From Auxenochlorella pyrenoidosa (lineage: Eukaryota; Chlorophyta; Trebouxiophyceae; Chlorellales; Chlorellaceae), in the NCBI GenBank assembly GCA_001430745.1, contig KQ481993.1, positions 1,813,964-1,824,218 of the forward strand: a stretch of DNA of 10,255 nt, in the 5' to 3' direction. Within the stretch, counting starts at the first letter, position 1; each line of letters starts with the position of its first letter. Below the pieces are notes generated by a model, which searched no databases, was not told the DNA's origin, and saw only the letters and a program-made list of their open reading frames with translations. Positions 1 through 8,413 of the stretch are shown here, one piece after another. The translations under genes and the position numbers were made by a program.

Positions 1-213
1 CGTAGCTCGGGTGGCGCGGCGGCGCGCCGGGCATCGGCCACGGAGCCAGCGGCCGGGTCGGGTGGCTGCTGCTGACGGCTGGGGCATGGGACTTGCAGAG
101 CGCGTGGTTATCCGCGCCTGCACCGCCTTCGCCGGCCCCGTCTCCTGCCCGGTTTGCTTGCCCGCCCCAGCCCTCGCGCCCCTACTCGCAGCGGTGCGCC
201 CCTTGTGCTGCAG

Positions 214-572
214 AAGCTGCGCAAGTCGTTCAGCGCGGAGCAGCAGGCGGCGCTGGCAGCGGCGGCGGCAGCGGGGGAGGCGCGCGCCGCTGACCTGGCA
301 GGCGAGGACGAGGCGATGGCAGAGGAGCAGCAGCGGATGGACGGTGAGTGGTGGGCTGCGCGCCCTTGCGCCCACGCCTCTGCAGAGTGCGCCTCACAGG
401 TCGCTCGCTGCCTACGCGCCCTTCACTCGCCAGGCTTCCCCGGCCCCCACCCCCGCCTGCAGATGAGGCGCGGGCCAAGGAGCAGCAGGAGCGGCGGCAG
501 CAGGAGGAAGATGCAGAGGAGGAAGAGGGCGGCGGCGGCGAGAGCGAGGAGGACGCAGATGTGCGGCGATAG
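214..572 (+). CDS. 3'-terminal exons of an unrecognised charged, coiled-coil-like protein (5' part outside the window)
   Basis: Two exons are visible: 214-343 and 463-572, separated by a 119-nt intron (344-462) with donor gtgagt and acceptor ctgcag. The split codon G|AT (Asp) keeps the frame, and the gene ends at TAG 570-572. The upstream acceptor is placed at 'gtgctgcag' ending at 213; bases 1-213 look like intron, although an exon extending further left cannot be excluded. The visible 79 residues begin KLRKSFSAEQQAALAAAAAA, continue through an Ala/Glu/Gln-rich stretch (AEEQQRMDGDEARAKEQQER), and end in a strongly acidic, Gly-containing tail (EEDAEEEEGGGGESEEDADV, then RR). The composition suggests a helical or coiled-coil C-terminus with a disordered acidic end. 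I do not recognise the family and assign no function. The gene runs towards PAM16, so the two 3' ends converge. Splice calls are by eye; the frame match across the intron supports them. Confidence 0.55.
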
Positions 573-1115
573 GGAGGGAGGCACACAGCTCACCCCCTTG
601 GCACAGCAAGGAGAGTGTCTATTCATCAGGCGATACTGAGGCGCACGTCTCCTCTGCAAGTGAAGTGCCTCAGCCATGTATTGTCTTGGCCCCTTTCCTG
701 TTCATCCCTCACTTGTACCCTACTGCTGCTCTGACCTTACCTCCTCCTTCGCAACCAACCATATCCCATTCTGCCGCTATGTCGACTGAGCAGCGGCCTA
801 AACTCAGCATCAGACGATTGCTTTGCAAGAGCTGTGGGCAACATCCAGGAAGTCGCATTGTTTGGGTAGAGATCAAGAGGTGACCAGAAGCATAGCATCA
901 GTTGGCAGGGGAAAGAAAACGAGGAGTCGGGAGGAGCGCGAAGACAGAGCAGGGAGGGACAGCAGGGAGAGGCGAGGGCAGAGGATGCAGCAAAAACAAG
1001 ACGAGCACAGCAGAACAGGATGGAGCATGGCGTTCGGCAAAGAAAAGAATCGAGGGGTGAAGGTACATTTGTCACAGCGCTGCCAGCAGCGCGCATCAAG
1101 CGGTGCATGCCGCCG
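573..1115. other. Convergent 3' intergenic region
   Basis: This 543-nt stretch lies between the stop of the left-edge gene (+ strand) and the stop of PAM16 (- strand), so it should hold both 3' UTRs. It is less GC-rich than the flanking exons. I see no convincing coding exon on either strand. I also find no TGTAA, the polyadenylation signal common in chlorophyte algae, on the expected strand for either gene, so the transcript ends cannot be placed. A purine-rich run with several 'gggag' and 'ggaga' motifs lies around 905-975. Confidence 0.5.
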
Positions 1116-2447
1116 TCACTGTCCGCCTGCCTGCTGCTGCTGCCCGCTGCCGCTGCCGCTGCCGCTGCCGCCGTCGTCAGTCGGCAGCCCTTGCTCCTTG
1201 AACTCCTGCTCCAGCCGCTCCTTTGCACGGTACACCTTGCTCTGCAGGTAGAAGGAGCCGCTCTTCTCGTTGGCCTGGAACAGGTGGTCGTACTTCTGCG
1301 GGCCACAGGTGGGGCCAGGGGATTAGACGTTGGGCAGAGCGGGGACGCGGCGTAGGGCCGAAGGGCGGCGGGTGGGGTGGGGGTGGGGGTTGGGGGTGCA
1401 GGTATGTGTTGTCTCAGGTTTGAAGCGCGCAAATGCGCAGCTTTGGGCATGAGCGGCAGAGCACGGCCGCATCCCCGTTGGGGTGCGCCCGCCAGCCAGG
1501 GCACCGGTCCTGTGCCCATCTACCGCCCAAACGGCAGCTCGTGAGACGTCCCGTGCGGCTGCGCAGCCTCCTGCAGCAACCCCTCCCCCGCCAAGGGCTC
1601 CCCAAAGGGCCGTGCGCTCGTGGCAGGAGCGAGCCATGCCGTGCCCGCGTTGGCGCAGCATGCGCTGCCCATGCCCACCTTTGAGATCTCCTGCCATGTG
1701 GCCCCGGGCTCCACCCCAAGGATCATCTCCGCCTCCTGCTTGGTCAGCTGCTTGGCAGCCGAGCGCGCCGCATTCACGCCCTCTGCCGTCATGCCCGCCT
1801 TGGTGCCGTCTGCAGGGCGGGGCGAGGGGGGCGAGGGTGCCCAGGCCATGATGAGGCAGGTGGCTCTGCAGCTGCTCACGTGCCTGCCCAGGCACCACAC
1901 AGAGGGGCGGCACCTAGCACAGCGAGCGCAGGCTCGTTGCACCTGCAGACGGATCACATGCGCATGCATGTGCGATGCAGCGGCGGCGGCAGAGAGCAGC
2001 AGGTGAGGGGTACAGGGTTAGGCCGTGGGCAGGAGCTCTCACTAATGATGGCCTGCCGGTATGCTTGTGTGGCGGCACGGAACAGCACCGTGCCGCCTGC
2101 CACCAACAGATTGGCAAGAATTTTGGCTGCCTGCGCACAAGTCGGCACAGATGAGGCCGCGGTTGAGTCAGTGGGGAGAACTGGCGGCACTGGCGGCAGC
2201 GGTCCCCCAAGCCCAACCAGAGTTGACGGAGGTCGACATTCAACGAATCAGTGCCCTCAATGCAACAGCAGAAGGAGACCCCGCAGCCCCAAAGGGCTGG
2301 AGAAGACGAGGACAGCACGCAGTGGTCTGGAAGGGACTCTGGCGCAGCCTACAGTCGTTACGAGCAGTTATATGCCTGCAATAAAACCCTGCGTTGGGTC
2401 TGGACCGCGAAAGGGGACCCGCGCCGCCGCGAAAAAAAACTCACCAT
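1116..2447 (-). CDS. PAM16: Mitochondrial import inner membrane translocase subunit PAM16/TIM16
   Basis: PAM16 is the J-like partner of PAM14/TIM14 in the presequence-translocase motor. It tethers and restrains the J-protein that stimulates mitochondrial Hsp70 at the TIM23 channel. There are four coding exons on the minus strand: 2445-2447 (ATG only), 2043-2130, 1679-1809 and 1116-1295, with introns of 314, 233 and 383 nt, all GT-AG. The frame is kept at every join, including a split Asn codon A|AC between exons 2 and 3. The product is 133 residues, close to the usual family length. The N-terminus [20 protein letters not shown] followed by TQAYRQAI is the family's hydrophobic membrane-associated segment (residues 2-29). 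The degenerate J domain spans about residues 50-106, with [22 protein letters not shown] and [20 protein letters not shown]. The J-protein HPD motif is absent and the position reads QANEKSG, as expected for PAM16. The C-terminus adds a Gly-Ser repeat and four Gln. The start fits the family exactly. The gene is divergent from the transporter and convergent with the left-edge gene. Confidence 0.93.
1144..1170 (-). repeat. Hexanucleotide repeat coding for the Gly-Ser tail of PAM16
   Basis: Four tandem CCGCTG units (plus strand, 1144-1167) plus a partial unit code on the minus strand for [10 protein letters not shown] near the C-terminus of PAM16. A CTG/CAG run that encodes four Gln follows at about 1131-1142. 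The repeat lies after the conserved J-like domain and before the stop, so changes in copy number would be tolerated. It is likely a low-complexity extension that varies between strains. Confidence 0.8.
1370..1396 (+). repeat. G-run cluster inside PAM16 intron 3
   Basis: Five G runs of 3-5 bases, separated by one or two T, lie on the plus strand within the 383-nt intron 3 of PAM16. Four runs with such short loops satisfy the usual G-quadruplex pattern. The transcript carries the complementary C-rich strand, so any quadruplex would form in template DNA, not in the pre-mRNA. The C/T-rich transcript strand may also serve as a pyrimidine-rich intronic element. Confidence 0.6.
2445..2447 (-). other. 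PAM16: Start-codon-only first coding exon of PAM16
   Basis: On the minus strand the sequence reads gcgacaATG immediately followed by gtgagt, a near-perfect donor. The first exon therefore contributes only the initiator Met, and intron 1 (2131-2444) is phase 0. Joining ATG to the acceptor gcgcag|GCAGCCAAA gives [10 protein letters not shown], the normal PAM16 N-terminus. Using the second in-line cag, four bases further on, would break the frame. No ATG precedes GCAGCC within exon 2, so a start upstream of the intron is needed. Confidence 0.8.
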
Positions 2448-2752
2448 TGTCGCCGAGCCCCCAGGAACGGTCGCCCACCTCCGCCGATGCGATCCAGTTG
2501 TGGCTCACGCCAATTGAAGCTCTCAGGGGCACCACATGGTGCGTCCCACCGCCAGCATGCGAAGCAGCACCCAAAAACTCAGCTGTCATGCCACCCAGGC
2601 GCTTGTTTCTGCGCAGTAAACATCAGCAACATCGTTCCCGAGTCTTCGAGCCCATCCAGAGGGGACTCCGAGTGTGCGAGGCTCTTGCCACTCTCGACGC
2701 GTTTGCAGTCTGTCAGGGGCCGCCCTCACCAGCGCTTCAAGATCGTCCAAAG
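2448..2752. promoter_or_regulatory. Putative bidirectional promoter between PAM16 and the PHT4 transporter
   Basis: The two start codons are divergent and separated by 305 bp (or 387 bp if the transporter begins at 2835), leaving little room for separate promoters. A CCAAT motif sits at 2510-2514 and overlaps the palindrome CAATTG at 2511-2516, about 65 bp upstream of the PAM16 ATG. I see no TATA box in a convincing position for either gene. The assignment rests on geometry; transcription start sites are not visible. Confidence 0.45.
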
Positions 2753-2802
2753 ATGAATGCGCCAGTGGAGCTAGGCAGCCGCGCCCGCCTCTTCAGCGCG
2801 CT
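2753..2802 (+). other. Possible alternative 5' coding exon of the PHT4 transporter
   Basis: An ATG at 2753 opens 50 nt encoding MNAPVELGSRARLFSA plus two bases. The exon ends at a strong donor, gtaagt, at 2803. The acceptor 'ccgctgtgcag' ending at 2917 would give a 115-nt intron, and the split codon CT|G joins in the same frame as the downstream transit-peptide region (PARTRAAARAAP...). The product would be 588 residues instead of 599. Without splicing, the 2753 frame stops at 2804-2806. Both N-termini look usable as transit peptides. I cannot tell which is used, or whether both are. Confidence 0.45.
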
Positions 2803-2834
2803 GTAAGTGCCAGCGCTTCCTAGGACCAGCAGCG

Positions 2835-5800
2835 ATGCCCCCTCCGACCATTTGCATGGCCCCTGTTGCCATCTGTTATGCGTCCAGCAATCCGCGCTGC
2901 CTCCTCCCGCTGTGCAGGCCCGCGCGCACGAGGGCGGCAGCTCGTGCGGCGCCGGCGGTGGTGCGGGCGCAGCAGCAACCGCCACGGGAGCCGGCCAGCC
3001 GCACCGTTGGCAGCCGGCAGCTGGCGGCTGCCGTGCCCGCCCCAGGTCGGACGGTCAGCAGACGTCAGCCAGCGCCCGACACGGCGCCGGATGCTGGCAG
3101 CGACGACGGCAGCGGCCAGCCTGTGCCCCTGCCTGGGCTGCTGGCAAAGCTTGATCGCCAATGGGCAGAGCTGCCAGGCCGCTACAAGCTGGTGTTTGCC
3201 ACCAGCCTCTCCTTTGTCATCTGCAACATGGACAAGGTGGGTGCTGGGTGGTGGCGCCTGGTGGCCGCAAGATGCTTCGCAGGCAGGGTGAGCTCCATTC
3301 ACTGCTTCTATGACGGGCCAGCTGCATCAGCGCACCGCCGCACAGCGTCCAACCCCTGCTGCTGGCCAAACCTTCCAAATCTGGCAGGTCAACATCTCCG
3401 TGGCGATCATCCCCATGGCCCAAGACTTTGGGTGGAGCCCCACCGTGGCAGGTGGGGCGGAGCGCCAGCGTAGCGCCCATCATCGCTGCGCGCCATCTGC
3501 CTGCTCGCCTGCCGCCCCACGCTGCTGGCTCATGGTAGCTGCAGCTTCGCTGTGATTTTGTTCCCTGTTTGGGAGGGTTTCCTGGCGCGCAGCCCCTGGG
3601 CAGCGCCCAACCGCTGCCGCGTTGTTCGTCCGTACCGCTGTGCGTACCGCAGGCCTGGTGCAGTCGTCCTTCTTCTGGGGCTACCTTCTGAGCCAGATCC
3701 CGGGCGGCTACGCCGCCTCCATGCTGGGCGGCCGCACCGTGCTGCCGGCGGGCGTCACGCTGTGGAGCGGTGAGGACAGGCAGGCTGTGTAGCAGCGCGC
3801 GTGCAGAGCAGCGCACGGCTGCGCTCCCCACGTTCTTCCCTGCCTGCCTGCCTGCCTGCATCCTGCATGAAGCCTGTCTCACCTTCCGACATCTCTGCCC
3901 GTCTGCCGCCGTGCCCTCCGCCCCTGCAGCTGCCACCGCCGGCGTCCCTCTGCTGGCTGGCACGCTGCCCGGCCTCTTCCTGTCCCGCGCCGCCGTTGGG
4001 CTGGGCGAGGGCGTGGCGCCCTCTGCGGCCACCGATGTCGTGGCCCGCGCCATCCCCACAGACCAGCGGAGCCGCGCCATCTCCTTTATCTTTGGCGGCC
4101 TGCACGTGGGCAGGTGGGCCGGCCTCTGAGCCCGACGCACGCTCCCGTTGCTGCTCCTCCCGCCCCTGTCCTGCCTGGGGCAGCCTGGCGACCCTTGCAT
4201 GCCCGTCTCGTGTGGCCCGCTCTCAACCGCCGGTCGCTGCTGCCCGCTGCTGCAGCCTGACGGGCCTGCTCATCGCGCCGCTCTGCATCGAGCGGTTTGG
4301 CTGGCCCTCGGTGTTCTACATCTTTGGCGGCCTGGGGCTGCTGTGGGCGCTGTGGTGGGAGCGGCTGGTGGCCGGTATCGCAGAGACGGAGCCCGAGCTC
4401 GTCAAGGCGCTCACCACCCCGGGAGGCGCTGGCGCCATTGCCCAGCAGCAACAGCAGCAGCAGCAGGGCGGCGCGCGGCTAGAGGCGGCGGCGCACGATG
4501 ACGGGGCAGCGCTGGCGGGGCACGGCGGGCACGGCGGCGTGATTGACGCGCGCGCGCCGGTGCCCTGGCGCGCCTTCCTGCGCAGCCCCGCGCTGCTGGC
4601 GCTAGGCTACACCCACTACTGCAACAACTGGTGCGTCCCAGGATGGCCCCGCCCGCTTGCCGCGCCCCCCTTCTCGCTGCGCCTGATCGCAGTGCAGGGC
4701 TTTGGTGGGGTGGGGTGAGCAATGCTTGGGCTCAGCTGCACGCATGCGCCGCAAGGCCCGGCTGTACCACTCGCTGCCTGTTCCCCCATGCCGCAAGAAT
4801 CGGCCCAGCCGATTCGCGCCCGCCTCGGCAGCCCCCGCCTGACTGCTGTCCTGCTCCCTGCTTGCCCCGCGCTCCCTGCTGCCTGCCCCTTGCAGGTTCC
4901 ACTACACCATGCTGGCCTGGCTGCCCACCTACTTCACAGACTCGCTCTCCCTCGACCTGGCGCACGCCGCGCAGGTGCGCCAGCTGGCACACTGAGAGTG
5001 TGTGTGTGGGGGGGGGGGATACCATTGCCAGCCTGCCGCTCTGCTTTTGATTCGAAGCTGCCAGTCTCCCTGCACATGCATCTGCCGCTGCACAACCACG
5101 CTCGCGCTGAGGCCTGCGTCCCGGGTCGGACCTCCCAACCCTCCAGGTGTCCCTCCTGCCGCCCATCGCGGCCATCGCTGTGTCGGCGATCGCGGGCCCC
5201 TCTGCCGACGCGCTGATCGCGCGCGGCGTCCCGGTGGTCACCGTGCGCAAGACGGCGCAGTGTCTGGCCTTCCTGGGCCCTGCTGCCTGCCTGCTGGCTG
5301 CCAGCATGTCGGAGGGCGGGCCTCTGTCTGTGGGTGAGCAGGCGGGCGGTGCCGGGCGCGTCGCCTGGTCTGCTTGCTGGCTGAGCCGGGCTTGCCGGTG
5401 TCCAGTGGGCGGGGTGGGCGGCGGCCCTGCTGCCGTGTGCGCCCACGCTTGGGGCCTGCCGTGTTGCCTGCGCTGCAGCCCCGGGTGCTCCCTGCAAGCC
5501 CCACCCCCTCTGCGTGCCCACAGCAGCTGCGATCCTGCCGTCGCCCCCACCCCACCCCCTGCCTTGCTCCGCCCCCTCCCGCAGGCCTGGTCGCGCTGTC
5601 CCTGGGCCTGGCCAGCTTCAGCCTGGCTGGCCTGTACTGCAACCATGCCGACCTGTCGCCGCGGTACGCCTCGGTACTGCTGGGCATGACCAACACTTCG
5701 GGCGCCCTGCCGGGCATCGTGGGCGTGGCCTTCACAGGTGGGACGGCGGGGGGTCTAATGCTCTGTTTAATCCACCGATAAATCGTGCTTTATTTGGACC

Positions 5801-6545
5801 GGAATTCGCCGGCGCCTGCGCAGGGGCTGGCGGGATCATGCCGTGGGAGGGCCTGCGGGACGCGCACGAGGGCCTCACACTCACAGCTGTCCGCTGCAAG
5901 GCTGGCGCCGTGCACTGCCAGGCGCTGCAGCGGCAGCGGTTCGTGCCTCGGGGGCAGGCAGCCCGCTGGGGCGCTCACCCGGCCCTGGGCCGACGCGCCC
6001 GCACGCCCCAGCCTGGTCGACCACAGACGGCCCTGCCCCTGCTGCGCTGCCTGCAGGCTGGCTGTACGACCAGACTGCTTCCTGGTCGCTGGCGCTCTTT
6101 GCCCCCTCCATCTTCTTCTTCCTCACCGGCTCAGGTGGGCGCAGCTTTGGGGCCCTTGTGTTGCTGAGGGTTGGCGCCGAAGGGGCCTTGGCGAACGCGA
6201 GCCTCGCGCAAGAGGTGGCGGAGAGGGTGCCGCGCCCAGCCCGCGCTGGGGTTACTCCCCAGCCCACCCCTCTTGCTGCCTGGCCCTCCAGTGCGTGCCC
6301 CTTGAGGGTGCCTTCACTCTTATGCTGGCAACGACACTTGCCCCCCAACTCCGACCCACCCACCCACCCACCGCCCACCTGCAGCCGCCTACGTGCTGTG
6401 GGGCAGCGCCGACCGGCAAGAGTTTGACGGCCCCGAGCCCGACAACTCGCCCTTTGCCTGGGAGCTCTGGCTGCGCTCCCTGCTGCCTGACGGGCCGTCT
6501 GTGGGCGCCCAGAAGGCTGATGAGGTTGAGAAAAAGGAGGAGTGA
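2835..6545 (+). CDS. PHT4: Plastid-targeted PHT4/SLC17-type anion (phosphate) transporter, major facilitator superfamily
   Basis: Ten exons: 2835-3236, 3388-3451, 3653-3769, 3930-4113, 4256-4630, 4896-4974, 5147-5333, 5585-5737, 6057-6134, 6385-6545. All nine introns are GT-AG, and all junctions keep frame to TGA 6543-6545, giving 599 residues. The family moves inorganic phosphate, or ascorbate in some members, across plastid envelope, thylakoid or Golgi membranes. Residues 1-50 are basic, Ala/Arg-rich and lack acids, as in a transit peptide. The MFS core starts near residue 116. It has the family signature NMDKVNIS (131-138), QSSFFWGYLLSQIPGG after TM1, RAAVGLGEGVAPSA (214-227), SLTGLLIAPL and GWPSVFYIFGGLG (TM5-6), CNNWFHYTMLAWLPTYF (TM7), VRKTAQCLAFLGPA, then GLYCNHADLSPRYASVLLGM. 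The loop between TM6 and TM7 (about 296-360) is expanded, with eight Gln at 319-326. The C-terminus ends EVEKKEE. Substrate and exact membrane cannot be read from sequence. An alternative 5' exon (2753-2802, joined to 2918) would replace residues 1-28. Confidence 0.92.
3839..3858 (+). repeat. CCTG tetranucleotide repeat in PHT4 intron 3
   Basis: Five tandem CCTG units lie in the middle of the 160-nt intron between exons 3 and 4. The repeat is pyrimidine-rich, sits upstream of the acceptor at 3929, and is probably length-variable. No function is implied. Confidence 0.7.
4443..4466 (+). repeat. CAG/CAA repeat coding for eight Gln in the transporter's central loop
   Basis: Seven CAG codons and one CAA code for residues 319-326 of the transporter. 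They lie between TM6 and TM7, in a loop that continues with a Gly/Ala/His-rich stretch (GHGGHGG). In the MFS fold this loop joins the two six-helix halves, where insertions are usually tolerated. The single CAA interruption shows it is not a pure trinucleotide tract. Confidence 0.8.
5008..5018 (+). repeat. G11 homopolymer in PHT4 intron 6
   Basis: Eleven consecutive G follow a short GT repeat, about 35 nt after the exon 6 donor at 4975. The run is a likely site of length error in sequencing and of real length variation. It lies wholly within the 172-nt intron, so it does not affect the reading frame. Confidence 0.75.
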
Positions 6546-7475
6546 CCGCGGAATGCTGCTGCCTGGCCGACTTCGCGCCCAGTTGGGTGCCCTCCCTCGC
6601 GCGCCGAGCCTGCGCGCATGTGTGCCGGCGCCTGCCGGCTCTTCTCTGATACCAGCCCATCCTGTACCACCACCAGCACCCGGAAACGTGCACAATGCCA
6701 TGCCTGACCATCTGTGACACTACCCATCAACCCACGATCCCATGCTCACCCCCCTCTGATGCACATTGCTTGCCATTCCACCTTGCATCCTTCGCCCCCA
6801 CGACACTCGTGGCCTCTGCCCTTGCCCCACCCTGCCCGACTTGAAATCCAACGAACCCTTGACGTTTTGGATCGGCTTCCACAGAGAGACGAGCGCGCCT
6901 GCTTGCCAGGCAGGCCTTTTTGTGGCAGCCCATTTCATTTATGCCTTGGATGGTGCCCAGTGTGTCGCAAGCTATACGCACAACGGGCCTCCGGCTTTTC
7001 TGCTTGCTCTTGTATACATGCAACTCACCATGGACCAGCGAACCAGGCAGACAAACTGCTAGGCTCAAAGGAGGGAGGCTGGATGGCATCTGGGACATTG
7101 GGAAGGCACAATTCGATGAACGGAACGCCACTGCTGATGCATGCACTGCCTCTTCCCAGCCGGGTTGCTGAGTGTGTGCGAGTGGCTGCTCAGTCCCTTA
7201 GGTTCTCCCACGCAAGCTGACCTGCAAGATTAGTTCGGCTTTGGGTGAGGCTTACTTACGCAACATTTCCACCTGACATGGCAGTTGTCGGAAGCTGGCA
7301 GCAGGGGGGCCGGAAGAGGGCATGGCAGGAACTCATGTCTCAATTCTCGCCATGTCTGGCTGCTACTTCCCCCTCCTATGCCACTTTGGAAAGGTGATCC
7401 CGGCAGAACGGGCGGATGAGATTGTTTGGGGGTTCAAACCCGGCAGGAACCAGGTGGCGCACCGGTACCCACCCT

Positions 7476-7490
7476 GGGTGGGTGGGTGGG
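7476..7490 (+). other. G-quadruplex motif, four GGG runs with single-T loops
   Basis: Four GGG triplets separated by single T residues form the tightest class of G-quadruplex motif, followed by more G-rich sequence to 7500. The bases just upstream (7469-7474) read CCCACC, so cccacc-ctgggtggg can also fold as a short hairpin. The two structures would compete. The site lies about 930 nt downstream of the transporter stop, perhaps within or beyond its 3' UTR. Confidence 0.7.
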
Positions 7491-8368
7491 TGGAGTGGGG
7501 CTGTTTCAGGTTGCAACCCCAACTGACTGCGCCAGGCAGGAGGCAGCTTGGCGAGTCCACACCATGTGGATCCCATTAATTTTCCGAGGCCGACAGCAGC
7601 TGACCATTCGTATTACAAGGGCCTGCTTTGTCAGCTCGTCACGCTGTGAGTCGTAGCGGCTGGCTGCAGGTTTGCAGGGAGCCGTACTTGGCTAGTTCAT
7701 GTTGCTGGAGCGGGGCGTGTTAGCGATGCCTCACATTGACAGCCTCCAGGCTGTTCATCTCAAGACTGTGTCTTTCTGCTAGGGAGGAGTGGGCAGCGCA
7801 CTGTTTAGCGGGCAGTGCGTGTGTAGCTGTGCGCGCAGCTGTCAGGCAGGCATGCATAGGCGGGCGGGCCAAGGGCTGTGTGCCCTGGGGTTTGGGGTTG
7901 GCTCCATGGGCGCTGGGGGGTGAGATGCTACAAAAGATTCGTGAGTTGATTCTGGCAGACTGGCACGCAGCACTTTGCACACTGGATGCCAAGTGGCGGA
8001 GACAAGCGGTACTGTGGCCTGTTTGAATGAACACAGTTTCAACCCGCATAAGAGCACTACCAAACAGCTTGAGTGGCGGTTTCGACGAATACGTGATTCG
8101 TTGCGAGGCCCAGGGCAGTGGCAGAGGAAACCCCAAAGCCCTCTTGCTGTTTTCCCGCCTCTCCCGCCACTTGCAGACCTTTAGTCACCTCGGGTCTGTG
8201 CATCCTCGAACATCTTCCCCCGGGCCTTCACACAGAGCATTTCTGCTCTCTCCCGCTCTTCTTTCTTGTCTGCCCTGGGAGTCTGGACGATGGCCGCAGA
8301 AATCCAGCAGACTCGAGCGTGCTGTGCCCTGCTGAGCTGAAGCCCCTCCACCCCGTTGTGAGGTTTGT

Positions 8369-8413
8369 GGTGTGTCTGTCCGCATACATCTTCGATCTAT
8401 CGATAGACACACC
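8369..8413 (+). other. 12-bp stem-loop overlapping a 12-bp perfect palindrome
   Basis: Bases 8369-8380 (ggtgtgtctgtc) pair with 8402-8413 (gatagacacacc) in eleven Watson-Crick pairs and one G-T pair, around a 21-nt loop. The 3' arm overlaps the perfect 12-bp palindrome tctatcgataga at 8396-8407. No gene is visible on either side for hundreds of bases. The element could be part of a non-coding transcript, a protein-binding site or chance. I assign no function. Confidence 0.45.

Noticed and set aside
737..1519. 260-codon open frame on the minus strand
   Set aside because: It overlaps PAM16 exon 4 in the wrong frame. The PAM16 frame gives the recognisable KYDHLF and [18 protein letters not shown] motifs, and this one gives none.
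1880..2806. 308-codon open frame on the plus strand
   Set aside because: Most of it runs antisense to PAM16 exon 2, intron 1 and the ATG exon, and it has no family resemblance. Only its last 50 bases (from ATG 2753) may matter, as an alternative 5' exon of the transporter.
4732..5646. 304-codon open frame on the minus strand
   Set aside because: It crosses several exons and introns of the transporter in antisense. The length follows from high GC and few stop codons.
6897..6921. Hairpin gcctgc/gcaggc followed by five T, like a bacterial intrinsic terminator
   Set aside because: The genes here are intron-containing and eukaryotic, so a Rho-independent terminator is not expected. The stem is only 6 bp, and no Pol III gene ends at it.
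7375..7455. tRNA-like T-arm, gggttcaaaccc
   Set aside because: The T-stem fails after two pairs. No 5' acceptor strand matches aggaacc at tRNA distance, and no D-arm or anticodon arm can be drawn on either strand.
7797..7819. 7-bp stem-loop cgcactg/cagtgcg
   Set aside because: A short stem with a 9-nt loop is expected by chance in GC-rich DNA of this length. Nothing nearby suggests an RNA gene.
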